5,854 nucleotides of DNA from Flavobacteriales bacterium UBA3477 (GCA_002378005.1 DFQY01000002.1:1-5854), one strand, 5' to 3'; shown: positions 1 to 5,763, counted from the stretch's first letter. Made by a program: numbers and translations. Notes: generated by a model from the letters alone, not told the origin.

Positions 1-55
1 GTTCCTTACGGAGTAAACCTCGAGCGGTGGTCTACATCGTAGCCATTCAGGTCAT

Positions 56-86
56 TTGCAATCCCCAAACCTTCCCACTATTTTAG
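56..86 (+). promoter_or_regulatory. Probable Bacteroidota-type promoter of the AraC-type regulator gene
   Basis: TTG at 56-58 is followed by a 20-base spacer and TATTTTAG at 79-86. The Bacteroidota sigma-A consensus is TTG-N19-21-TAnnTTTG; the downstream element matches five of its six fixed positions, with A for T at the seventh. Transcription would begin near position 92, leaving a leader of under 20 bases before the ATG at 110. The rest of 1-109 holds no gene I can support. One plus frame is open from the window edge to a stop at 84-86 and could be the tail of an upstream gene, but it is too short to judge. Confidence 0.4.
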
Positions 87-109
87 TGTACACAACACTT
101 TGAAGGGGT

Positions 110-1201
110 ATGTACAGAGATTACGTCATCTTGGTCATCGCGCTGCTCGTTATCGCTTTGGTTTTTGCGGGGATAAGGGTGCGAAGATATAATTGGCCCT
201 ACCTCTACTTTCTTACTGGGATTGTAATCGCTTCCTTTCTGTTTACTGATCCCGAACTGATTGGGTACAAATTTATCAATGTCCTGTATCCACTTTTTGT
301 GCCGGTTCTTTATATCATTGGCCCAGGTATTTATGGTTCAATACAACCTGTAGAAGCCCGACGCAACCCCTGGCATATTATCCATTATCTACCCATGTTC
401 ATTGGGTATATCATGATTTTCCTACATTGGTTTCTGGCAGAGCCGAACTACTATCAAAGTGTATTCAATGGACGTCAGTTTCTGTTTGAAACCAACCACA
501 TGTTCTGGCCTTTTACGGATAAGTTCATCCTGATGGGATGCCCCTGCTTCACCGCCGGATACTACATCCTCAGCATACATAAACTACGGGAACAAGGGTC
601 ACCGCGCAACATGTATATCCTACCGGTCGGGTTACTCGTTTGTTCGCCCATAATTTTTGATTTGGTCCATGATTTTGTCCACGGGTATGGGTTATTACTA
701 AAAGATCCAGAATTGCAGCGCTATATCTTGCTTCCCGCGATACTCATCATTTTTTGGGATGTGATCATTGTTAAGCCCCCTAGGCCGAAGGAGGTGCCAG
801 AAGCTGGTTCAGATGATGGAGAAGAACGCATTGAATATCCAGAGATTTCGAAAGTGCAAAATGAATCGCTCGCCTATTACATTGAAGAGCTCTGTGATTT
901 CTCTGGTGAAGATCTGTCCTCTGATTTACAAACAAAGCAAGGGTTTGTCAAGCAATCACCATTTGATAAAGAAGACTGGGAGAAGTTCTTTGCTCAAACC
1001 CACACAAGCTGGAATTTCTTAAAGAAGTTCGTGCGGATTAAACGCGCCATCGCGCTGATGGAGGAAGGATTTTTGGAAGAGGGAAGCGTAGAGGAATTGG
1101 CCCAAGAGGTGGGGTATGCGACCCGCGCATCACTGTACCTCGCATTTCGTCAAGTGATGGGAACCTCGTTGCCAGATTTCAGGTTGAAGCGGGAGGTTTA
1201 G
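110..1201 (+). CDS. Seven-transmembrane AraC-type transcriptional regulator
   Basis: The 363-residue protein combines a membrane sensor half with a C-terminal DNA-binding half. Hydrophobic segments lie near residues 5-23, 29-46, 56-76, 88-108, 136-156, 168-190 and 204-221, giving about seven helices. An acidic, proline-bearing linker follows (about 223-285). Residues 300-360 match the AraC signature: RIKRA at 309-313, then SVEELAQEVGYATRASLYLAFRQVMGTSLPDFR, whose second helix-turn-helix carries the usual A-x-x-V-G-Y and F-x-x-x-x-G-x-S-x-x-x-F-R positions. The first helix-turn-helix appears short and degenerate (about 285-308). Regulators of this plan are common in Bacteroidota and are thought to sense a membrane or extracellular cue, but the ligand here cannot be read from sequence. 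The ATG at 110 is preceded by a probable promoter. The stop codon overlaps the stop of the convergent operon. Whether it regulates that operon is unknown. Confidence 0.85.
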   Translation: MYRDYVILVIALLVIALVFAGIRVRRYNWPYLYFLTGIVIASFLFTDPELIGYKFINVLYPLFVPVLYIIGPGIYGSIQPVEARRNPWHIIHYLPMFIGYIMIFLHWFLAEPNYYQSVFNGRQFLFETNHMFWPFTDKFILMGCPCFTAGYYILSIHKLREQGSPRNMYILPVGLLVCSPIIFDLVHDFVHGYGLLLKDPELQRYILLPAILIIFWDVIIVKPPRPKEVPEAGSDDGEERIEYPEISKVQNESLAYYIEELCDFSGEDLSSDLQTKQGFVKQSPFDKEDWEKFFAQTHTSWNFLKKFVRIKRAIALMEEGFLEEGSVEELAQEVGYATRASLYLAFRQVMGTSLPDFRLKREV

Positions 1202-2058
1202 TCGTTTCTTAACAACCAAATACGCGGGAAGAGTTCGTGGTAGGATTTCAGCTCCTTTGTCGGATATTCTTCGAATGGAATTAAAACACGATAATACCCA
1301 TCAGAATCAAGAATGTCAACTTGAATGTTATGTTCTTCAAGTTCTATCGAAAAACGCTCAGCATTTGCACGATTCTTAAAGCTACCAAAAACGATGGCAT
1401 ATAACGGAGCTACCGAATCCTTTTCCAAGAAATCCGCTTCGTCATGTAACGGTTTTCGCTCCTTGGACTTGGTTTCTACTCCAACCACCTCAATGTCTTT
1501 GTTTATTGTCTCAGGAATGGACGAAAAGGTGTTTTTGGAGTTACGCTGATCTGTAAGCTCAGATTCTTCCTCTTTAGGATTGACTATCTCAATCACAAGG
1601 ACCTCTTCATTTACCTCTACTTCATCCTTTTGCGCCTCAGCGGTTGCGTCCGCTATTTTGGTTTTCTCAAAATTTGAGCTGACGTTAATTTGATAACCTT
1701 CTTTTTGACTAACGTTTTCTGCTTTTGATTCTTCTTCGTTGATGCTGAAGCTTGGTGGTTCAATTGGCGGCGGCTTCAACGAATAGTTTGAGCCCAAAAT
1801 TTGATTCAGCCTATCTAGCTGAGAATTAATCGTAGTATCCGAACCCCTAAAAACATATTCTAACGCATAACTGCCATCTTGTAGTTCCCTAGATATGCTT
1901 CCAAAACCGGCAATATTTGCCTGATTCCGGGCATCAATCAAAGATTCCCATGATTCATATATACCGGCCTCAGCCAATCCGTCGGCGTACTGAAAATTTG
2001 CTTGGGACAACGTATCTGGTTGCCCCAAGCATAGCAATAATGCCATTTCAAAAACCAT
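1198..2058 (-). CDS. Exported SPOR-domain protein, last gene of the envelope operon
   Basis: This 286-residue protein ends in a recognisable SPOR domain (about 218-286): YAIVFGSFKNRANAERFSIE, then GYYRVLIPF and a final PRIWLL. SPOR domains bind denuded, septal-type peptidoglycan, so the C-terminus probably contacts the cell wall. The N-terminus (MVFEMALLLCLGQ) is a weak export signal: the hydrophobic stretch is short and no Lys or Arg precedes it. The start could also be the Met at codon 5. Residues 15-95 form a soluble domain I do not recognise. Residues 96-215 are acidic and low in complexity (KPPPIEPP, then many Glu/Lys), typical of a flexible linker spanning the periplasm. The gene starts 4 bases after the stop of the upstream lipoprotein gene, and no in-frame alternative start lies upstream before a stop at 2071-2073. 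SPOR assignment is firm; the biological role is not known. Confidence 0.8.
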   Translation of the reverse strand: MVFEMALLLCLGQPDTLSQANFQYADGLAEAGIYESWESLIDARNQANIAGFGSISRELQDGSYALEYVFRGSDTTINSQLDRLNQILGSNYSLKPPPIEPPSFSINEEESKAENVSQKEGYQINVSSNFEKTKIADATAEAQKDEVEVNEEVLVIEIVNPKEEESELTDQRNSKNTFSSIPETINKDIEVVGVETKSKERKPLHDEADFLEKDSVAPLYAIVFGSFKNRANAERFSIELEEHNIQVDILDSDGYYRVLIPFEEYPTKELKSYHELFPRIWLLRND

Positions 2059-2062
2059 ATTT

Positions 2063-2623
2063 CTAACGGTTTAAAAAACCTTTCAGTGTCATTTCAGAAG
2101 CAGGAACAGTGGTTTTTTCTCCCCACAAGGACATATATTTTTCCGAATTAGCAGGATTCTCACAAACCTTCTTACCCCGTTGTAAAAGCATTGAATACTT
2201 CTGTATTTCTTCCCCGTTAGGGTTGGAAAAATAAGTCCTCAATGTTTTATCACTAGAATCCAGAATCAAATAAAATGACTCACCGCCAGAATAAGTTAAA
2301 TTAGTAAGGTCTTGACTATTATAAAAGTTCATTGGAACTGGCTCCTGAGTATCCTTATGAATTCGTTTGTTTCGCTTCATATGATATGATAAGATGATAC
2401 ACTTATCTTCAATATTCTGATGAATTTCATATGGGTTTTGCTTTAAAACTGCTTTAACCTCATCATAATTCATTCCGGGCCTCAAGTGGTAGGCGTCCGA
2501 CATTAGAATATAGTAGTCGTCTATTATATATGACATTGGTGCCGCCTCAACGACTACGGGCTCTGTACTAGAGCAGCTAAACAATAGTGCTGCTCCAAAA
2601 AATGAGAATATTATCTTTTTCAT
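2063..2623 (-). CDS. Lipoprotein with a GM..EV (BamE/SmpA-like) domain, paralogue of its upstream neighbour
   Basis: The 186-residue product begins MKKIIFSFFGAALLFSC. This is a lipoprotein signal peptide with lipobox L14-F15-S16-C17, so the mature protein should be lipid-anchored in the periplasm or outer membrane. Residues 47-64 read LRPGMNYDEVKAVLKQNP, followed by YEI. This resembles the GMT-x-x-E-V-x-x-x-L-x-x-P opening of BamE/SmpA-like folds. The upstream gene has the same block (LKAGMTKEEVLQALEVYP then YDI), and both continue with N, a Cys, I, and a basic K-R-H stretch, so the two are probably diverged duplicates. The ATG overlaps the upstream TGA as ATGA, which suggests translational coupling. 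A BamE function itself should not be assumed: only the fold family is suggested. The remainder (about 110-186) is unrecognised. Confidence 0.75.
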   Translation of the reverse strand: MKKIIFSFFGAALLFSCSSTEPVVVEAAPMSYIIDDYYILMSDAYHLRPGMNYDEVKAVLKQNPYEIHQNIEDKCIILSYHMKRNKRIHKDTQEPVPMNFYNSQDLTNLTYSGGESFYLILDSSDKTLRTYFSNPNGEEIQKYSMLLQRGKKVCENPANSEKYMSLWGEKTTVPASEMTLKGFLNR

Positions 2624-3507
2624 TCTTCGTCATTTTTTAGTTTAACATCTATTGAATGAAGTTCAATGTCCAAATTTGATTTTTCAATTAGCGTACACCA
2701 ATCACAATCTTGTTCTTCAATAACTATCACTTCTTCCTTCGGCTTACACTCCTCCAAGAATCCCTCAGGAACGTTATTCAACAAAGGTGGGTAACGCTCA
2801 ATCCAAGACTGTATGAGGTCACATCGATCCATTAGAATCCAATATTCCCATAACTCACGACTAGGGAGACATGGTGGGCAAGTCAAAGATTGGGCTCTTG
2901 TTTCGTAATCGGCTTTCACATAACCACATTCACAATACTCGCATGAACCATCATCCTGCGTTGCTTTAGGATCGTATGTGATACTCAATGAATCTGTACA
3001 ACCTAGCACAGCAGGGGCGGGTGGTTCGGGTTCAATAATAACCGGTGGCATTGCTGGCGCCTCAGGATTACATTGCTCCGCCAAAAATGCATCATAGTTT
3101 AACAGCTCATATGTTGTTTTTTCCAGTGACTCAACTATAAACGCCTCCATTGCACCGTTGCGGTAATAAATGGCGACCTCGTCTAGATCTGCATAATAAG
3201 CGTTTCCGTCATCAAGCTGCTGATTTGTACCCGGATCATTCGTCCTTGACATATGTCTACGCTTGGTTTTCGCGTACTTAACAATATGAATCTCACACTC
3301 ATTTTGTTGATTGTACAAGATGTCATAGGGGTAAACCTCAAGGGCTTGAAGGACCTCTTCTTTGGTCATTCCAGCCTTTAATTCAACGAGCCGATCTACC
3401 GTAGTAAATTCTGGCTCTATTCGCTCAAAAGTTCTTACTGATTGTGAGAAACCATGCAGGCCACATAATAATAGCAGAACTATGAGCCTTTTTCTAAAAT
3501 GCTTCAT
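2620..3507 (-). CDS. Secreted Cys-rich protein with GMT..EV domain and CTD..DDGSC motif, first gene of the operon
   Basis: The 295-residue protein starts with a good signal peptide (MKHFRKRLIVLLLLCGLHGF, cleavage near residues 20-23). Residues 43-130 form the GMT..EV domain shared with the next gene. A proline-rich linker follows (about 147-167). From 169 the sequence runs GCTDSLSITYDP and then ATQDDGSC, a single copy of the C-T-D-x-x-x-x-x-Y-x-P-x-A-x-x-D-D-G-S-C motif that recurs in secreted Bacteroidota proteins. The Asp-rich, Cys-bounded pattern suggests a small metal- or disulfide-stabilised unit, which is an inference. The tail is Cys-rich, with Cys at 170, 189, 192, 194, 210, 213, 229, 254, 268 and 271, including CPPC and CDWC. 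It heads a three-gene unit (ATGA overlap, then a 4-base gap). No overall function is recognised. Disulfide-bonded export is more likely than cytoplasmic metal binding, given the signal peptide. Confidence 0.75.
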   Translation of the reverse strand: MKHFRKRLIVLLLLCGLHGFSQSVRTFERIEPEFTTVDRLVELKAGMTKEEVLQALEVYPYDILYNQQNECEIHIVKYAKTKRRHMSRTNDPGTNQQLDDGNAYYADLDEVAIYYRNGAMEAFIVESLEKTTYELLNYDAFLAEQCNPEAPAMPPVIIEPEPPAPAVLGCTDSLSITYDPKATQDDGSCEYCECGYVKADYETRAQSLTCPPCLPSRELWEYWILMDRCDLIQSWIERYPPLLNNVPEGFLEECKPKEEVIVIEEQDCDWCTLIEKSNLDIELHSIDVKLKNDEE

Positions 3508-3704
3508 AGGTATATGATTTTGTTCCTGTTTAAGTTACAAAATATTGGGAATTAGCAATGTATCGTATGAGACTCGAAGAGAGGTTTTCGAAAAGACCCA
3601 ACATATGGTGCGGTTGTGAGGCGAGAGGAATCGGTCACTCATCCCAATAAAGCTGCCTCGAAAATCTTTGTGCCTTTCCCTTCGTTAACTTAAACCCTAA
3701 GCAC
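3508..3704. other. Divergent intergenic region between the envelope operon and the exported-protein cluster
   Basis: These 197 bases separate two units transcribed away from each other, so promoters for both should lie here. I could not find a convincing TTG-N19-21-TAnnTTTG match on either strand. The part next to the minus-strand start is very AT-rich. A 10-base perfect palindrome, TTTTCGAAAA, lies at 3585-3594 and could be an operator, though palindromes this short also occur by chance. No RNA gene or supported ORF is seen. Confidence 0.4.
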
Positions 3705-3893
3705 ATGCGTACCCTAGTCGCTGCATTGGCCCTATTCCTCAGTTTTTCACTTTCAGCAACGCACTTGCTCACCGGACATTTTTCCTTCGAGCACCAGAGC
3801 ACTGGCGCTACGACCAGCACCTACAAGTCCCTTTTTCACTGGACCCACAATACCTTGTCTACACCCTTTCCGGGCACCACAACAGGGAACTAA
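3705..3893 (+). CDS. 5' ORF of the frameshifted gene: signal peptide plus short tail (62 aa)
   Basis: As written in the sequence, this ORF encodes 62 residues: a signal peptide of about 18 residues and a short Thr/Ser-rich tail with no recognisable domain. The stop TAA at 3891-3893 shares its last base with the ATG of the next ORF (TAATG), so ribosome reinitiation is possible if the sequence is correct. I consider it more likely to be the start of the composite gene at 3705-4135 than an independent gene, because the adjoining frame is open through this stretch and continues the protein better. Confidence 0.4.
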   Translation: MRTLVAALALFLSFSLSATHLLTGHFSFEHQSTGATTSTYKSLFHWTHNTLSTPFPGTTTGN

Positions 3894-4135
3894 TGATCAG
3901 TGCGTCTTCGCCTACGGGCCTTCAACTTCGTGCTTCTCTTGGTCCCGCCGGCTCCATCGGAACCACGCCGATCACCAGCAGCCCAGCACTCCTCGCAACA
4001 CTACCTCGCGGCAAAGCGCAAGGACTCCAACCACAAACGGGTATCCCCTTGCTTATCTCCCTGGAAAGAGGTGCCCAATACCACCTTTTAACTGCACAGC
4101 ACTCATGGACCGACCTAAACCTAGAAATTCAATGA
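3893..4135 (+). CDS. 3' ORF of the frameshifted gene: beta-rich domain without its own signal peptide (80 aa)
   Basis: The 80-residue ORF begins MISASSPTGLQLRASLGPAG and contains alternating hydrophobic segments (GIPLLISLERGAQYHLLTAQ) typical of beta strands. It has no signal peptide, although its downstream neighbour does and the ORF just upstream supplies one in another frame. The ATG is internal to a longer open frame starting at 3701, so it is probably not the true N-terminus. The stop TGA (4133-4135) overlaps the next ATG (4132-4134) by four bases. If the sequence is right and there is no slippage, expression would rely on the TAATG junction at 3891-3895. Function unknown. Confidence 0.45.
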   Translation: MISASSPTGLQLRASLGPAGSIGTTPITSSPALLATLPRGKAQGLQPQTGIPLLISLERGAQYHLLTAQHSWTDLNLEIQ

Positions 4136-4620
4136 AAACCAAATTATTTAGTATTACTATTATATTGTATTTCAATACTTTACAATCACAAAGTCTCAAC
4201 GTAATAATGTGGTCAGATTACACGCTTATTGACGAGAATCACCTCGATCCGTCCCAAACCGCAGGTGCAGATTATGCCCAAAACATTGCTTTGCCGACAC
4301 AAGCCATTTTGGCCATTGACGAACTAGAGCCCGGGACCCCGTGGTGCCTTTCTGTCCAACACACGCATTCCATCGGCGGGGCAGCCCTTTTTGCTAGGGT
4401 GAGATATGATTTATTACGGCCCGAGAATTGGGACCCGAACTCACCCATGGAAGCCCCCATTACCTTGTCCGCCCAACCACTTTTGAGCGGTATCGGGTCC
4501 ATCCGCGAGGTGGTCGTTGAGTTTGAATTGCGAGATGCCAGCGTTGTAGAAGATTATGACCTGCGCGTCGAGAATCTCTTGTGGACTCTTACGGGCGGCG
4601 GCTGCCCCGCCGCCCCGTAG
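4132..4620 (+). CDS. Exported beta-rich protein of a Bacteroidota secreted-protein type (162 aa)
   Basis: I take the ATG at 4132 rather than an upstream in-frame ATG at 4105. The 4132 start gives a clean signal peptide (MKTKLFSITIILYFNTLQSQ, cleavage near residue 20) and an ATGA overlap with the preceding gene; the longer form would put nine charged or polar residues ahead of it. The mature part is beta-rich, with PWCLSVQHT near 70-78, PLLSGIGSIREVVVEFELRD near 116-135 and YDLRVENLLWTLT near 142-154. This order, an 'SG-G-R--I-V-FEL---SV' block followed by a '-Y---V---WTLT' strand, resembles small exported Bacteroidota proteins I recall whose C-terminal strand ends in a YTVT-like motif; this is a pattern judgement, not a search result. 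Residues 155-162 (GGGCPAAP) are encoded by a perfect GC hairpin and look like an extension beyond the domain. Partner and role are unknown. Confidence 0.65.
   Translation: MKTKLFSITIILYFNTLQSQSLNVIMWSDYTLIDENHLDPSQTAGADYAQNIALPTQAILAIDELEPGTPWCLSVQHTHSIGGAALFARVRYDLLRPENWDPNSPMEAPITLSAQPLLSGIGSIREVVVEFELRDASVVEDYDLRVENLLWTLTGGGCPAAP
4593..4615 (+). other. Perfect 9-bp GC-only hairpin inside the 3' end of the exported-protein gene
   Basis: GGGCGGCGG (4593-4601) pairs perfectly with CCGCCGCCC (4607-4615) across a 5-base loop CTGCC. A second small hairpin, GCCCC-GTA-GGGGC (4612-4616 with 4620-4624), overlaps the stop codon and would compete with it. Neither is followed by a T run on the plus strand, so neither is a standard intrinsic terminator for the upstream gene. 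The hairpin may still protect the transcript 3' end or cause a pause. Confidence 0.6.
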
Positions 4621-4624
4621 GGGC

Positions 4625-4654
4625 AAAAAAATTGCCCGGCCGGAGGCCGGGCAA
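4625..4654 (-). terminator. Intrinsic terminator of the PfkB-family kinase gene
   Basis: Read on the minus strand, TTGCCCGGC (4654-4646) and GCCGGGCAA (4640-4632) form a perfect 9-bp stem around a 5-base loop. The stem is followed at once by seven T (complement of 4631-4625). It starts 24 bases past the kinase stop codon, the standard arrangement for a rho-independent terminator. On the plus strand the same stem has the A run before it and no T run after it, so it should act mainly on the kinase transcript. Confidence 0.88.
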
Positions 4655-4678
4655 CTCATGCATGTATAAACTTGAAGG

Positions 4679-5602
4679 TTACGCGAGTTGAATATCTACG
4701 CTTACCAAGTCTTTGAACATCTCCAAACGTGCGTTAATCTCAGCTGTAGTGAGGTCTGCCACACGTTCTGTTCCAAATTTTTCTACGGTGAAACTCGCCA
4801 TCGCTGAACCCCAAATCACCGCGCGCTTCATGTTTTCAAAACTAATATCTCCAGTCTTTGCAAGGTATCCGATAAAGCCACCGGCAAACGTGTCGCCGGC
4901 ACCTGTTGGATCAAATACTTCCTCCAACGGCAAGGCTGGTGCGCTAAACACTTTGTCCTCGTGGAACAACAACGCACCGTGCTCGCCCTTCTTTATGATT
5001 AAGTATTTCGGGCCCATCGTCATGATCTTCTTCGCTGCCTTCACCAAGCTGTACTCCTCAGACATTTGGCGCGCTTCTTCATCATTGATCGTCAAGACGT
5101 CCACGCCCTTGAGCGCCACCATCAAATCATCCCAGAAGTGGTCCATCCAGAAGTTCATGGTATCGAGTACGACGAGTTTTGGTCGCTTAGGCAATTGGTC
5201 CAACACCTTTTGCTGAATCGACGGCATCAAATTCCCCAACATCAAGTACTCACAATCCTTAAAACTGTCAGGCACAATTGGGTTAAAGTGCTCTAGTACA
5301 TTAAGTTGCGTATCAAGAGTATCTCGGGTATTCATGTCCAAATGGTACTTCCCTTTCCAGAAGAACGTCTTGCCATCAGGAATAATTTGCACCCCTTCGA
5401 GGTCCACGCCCTTACTCTTCAACAAGTCCAAATGCTCTTGTTCGAAGTCCGCTCCCACCACAGAAACGATGTTGCTCTTCTCCACGTGGTAGCTCGCGCT
5501 CAACGCGATGTAGGTTGCCGCACCACCAAGAATGCGATCCGTTTTTCCGAAAGGCGTCTCGAGCGCGTCGTACGCCATGGTTCCAACAGTAAGTAGGCTC
5601 AT
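4679..5602 (-). CDS. PfkB/ribokinase-family carbohydrate or nucleoside kinase
   Basis: The 307-residue cytoplasmic protein has the usual length and motif order of PfkB-family kinases, which phosphorylate a sugar or nucleoside hydroxyl with ATP. GGAATYIA (26-33) is the N-terminal substrate-side glycine motif. The NDEE segment (173-176) supplies the N-x-x-E motif tied to Mg/phosphate binding. KKGEHGALL (204-212) is the conserved strand-turn, and DPTGAGDTFAGG (231-242) is the second PfkB signature with D237 as the expected catalytic base. GSAMASFTVEKFGT (265-278) is the C-terminal nucleotide-side helix. The substrate (ribose, adenosine or another) cannot be decided. I chose the ATG at 5602 over an in-frame TTG at 5623, because the TTG lies inside the -7 promoter element. 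It appears to be a single-gene transcript with its own promoter and terminator, and all key residues are present. Confidence 0.9.
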   Translation of the reverse strand: MSLLTVGTMAYDALETPFGKTDRILGGAATYIALSASYHVEKSNIVSVVGADFEQEHLDLLKSKGVDLEGVQIIPDGKTFFWKGKYHLDMNTRDTLDTQLNVLEHFNPIVPDSFKDCEYLMLGNLMPSIQQKVLDQLPKRPKLVVLDTMNFWMDHFWDDLMVALKGVDVLTINDEEARQMSEEYSLVKAAKKIMTMGPKYLIIKKGEHGALLFHEDKVFSAPALPLEEVFDPTGAGDTFAGGFIGYLAKTGDISFENMKRAVIWGSAMASFTVEKFGTERVADLTTAEINARLEMFKDLVSVDIQLA

Positions 5603-5620
5603 GTGCTTGAATTTATGGGG

Positions 5621-5651
5621 CAAAGGTACGCGGGGCCAATTAGTTTCGCAA
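5621..5651 (-). promoter_or_regulatory. Bacteroidota-type promoter of the PfkB-family kinase gene
   Basis: On the minus strand, TTG (5651-5649) is followed by exactly 20 bases and TACCTTTG (5628-5621), which matches all six fixed positions of the Bacteroidota -7 element TAnnTTTG. Transcription should start near 5615, giving a leader of only about a dozen bases before the ATG at 5602. This placement settles the start codon choice for the kinase. Confidence 0.75.
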
Positions 5652-5701
5652 CGAATCCCAAAACCCTATTTCCAAACCGAGCGATTTTTTTCCTACAAGT
5701 A

Positions 5702-5732
5702 TTGTACACTCTCGCACTTTGATGTATTATTG
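5702..5732 (+). promoter_or_regulatory. Probable Bacteroidota-type promoter of the tRNA-Asn gene
   Basis: TTG at 5702-5704, a 20-base spacer, and TATTATTG at 5725-5732 match the TTG-N20-TAnnTTTG pattern, with one mismatch in the -7 element. The predicted start near 5739 would leave about 25 bases of 5' leader before the mature tRNA, to be removed by RNase P. It stands back to back with the kinase promoter in the same intergenic stretch. Confidence 0.5.
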
Positions 5733-5763
5733 CAGCCCGATTTGAACGAATCGGACAAAATAT

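Larger units (their letters stand above)
3705..4135 (+). pseudogene. Frameshifted gene for a small exported beta-rich protein (composite reading)
   Basis: The ATG at 3705 opens a clear signal peptide (MRTLVAALALFLSFSLSA), but this frame stops at 3891-3893. The frame used by the downstream ORF (stop 4133-4135) is open without interruption back to a stop at 3698-3700, and from about 3784 it reads like protein: APEHWRYDQHLQVPFSLDPQ, then YLVYTLSGHHNREL, running into the ORF that starts at 3893. Joining the two needs a one-base change between about 3779 and 3836. Two T5 tracts, at 3779-3783 and 3832-3836, are the likely sites: one more T at either restores a single protein of about 143 residues. 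The cause could be a sequencing indel, a true pseudogene, or phase-variable or programmed slippage. The restored stop overlaps the next gene's ATG as ATGA, as expected for an intact operon member. The family is not recognised. Confidence 0.6.

Noticed and set aside
6..74. A short minus-strand frame, closed by TAA at 8-6, that reads like protein (NDLNGYDVDHRSRFTP)
   Set aside because: It has a stop upstream at about 83, no ATG, and under 24 codons. The opposite strand is also open here, so it cannot be told from chance or a decayed fragment.
768..1022. 84-residue plus-strand ORF inside the AraC-type gene
   Set aside because: It lies wholly within a well-supported gene in another frame and its product has no domain-like character.
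3635..3820. 61-residue minus-strand ORF opposite the signal-peptide ORF
   Set aside because: It is antisense to a clear signal peptide, has no recognisable feature, and looks like a frame shadow.
4105..4131. Upstream start for the 162-residue exported protein (ATG at 4105)
   Set aside because: It would place nine charged or polar residues ahead of the signal peptide and lie deeper in the preceding gene; the ATG at 4132 gives a normal signal peptide and an ATGA overlap.
4632..4654. Terminator acting on the plus-strand exported-protein transcript
   Set aside because: The stem is followed on the plus strand by CTCATGCATG, not a T run; the T run lies on the minus-strand side only.
4272..4659. 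Two overlapping minus-strand ORFs opposite the exported-protein gene
   Set aside because: They run antisense to a gene with a signal peptide and operon junction; one crosses the kinase terminator, so both are shadows.
5603..5623. TTG start at 5623 for the kinase
   Set aside because: It falls inside the -7 promoter element and would lie upstream of the predicted transcription start.
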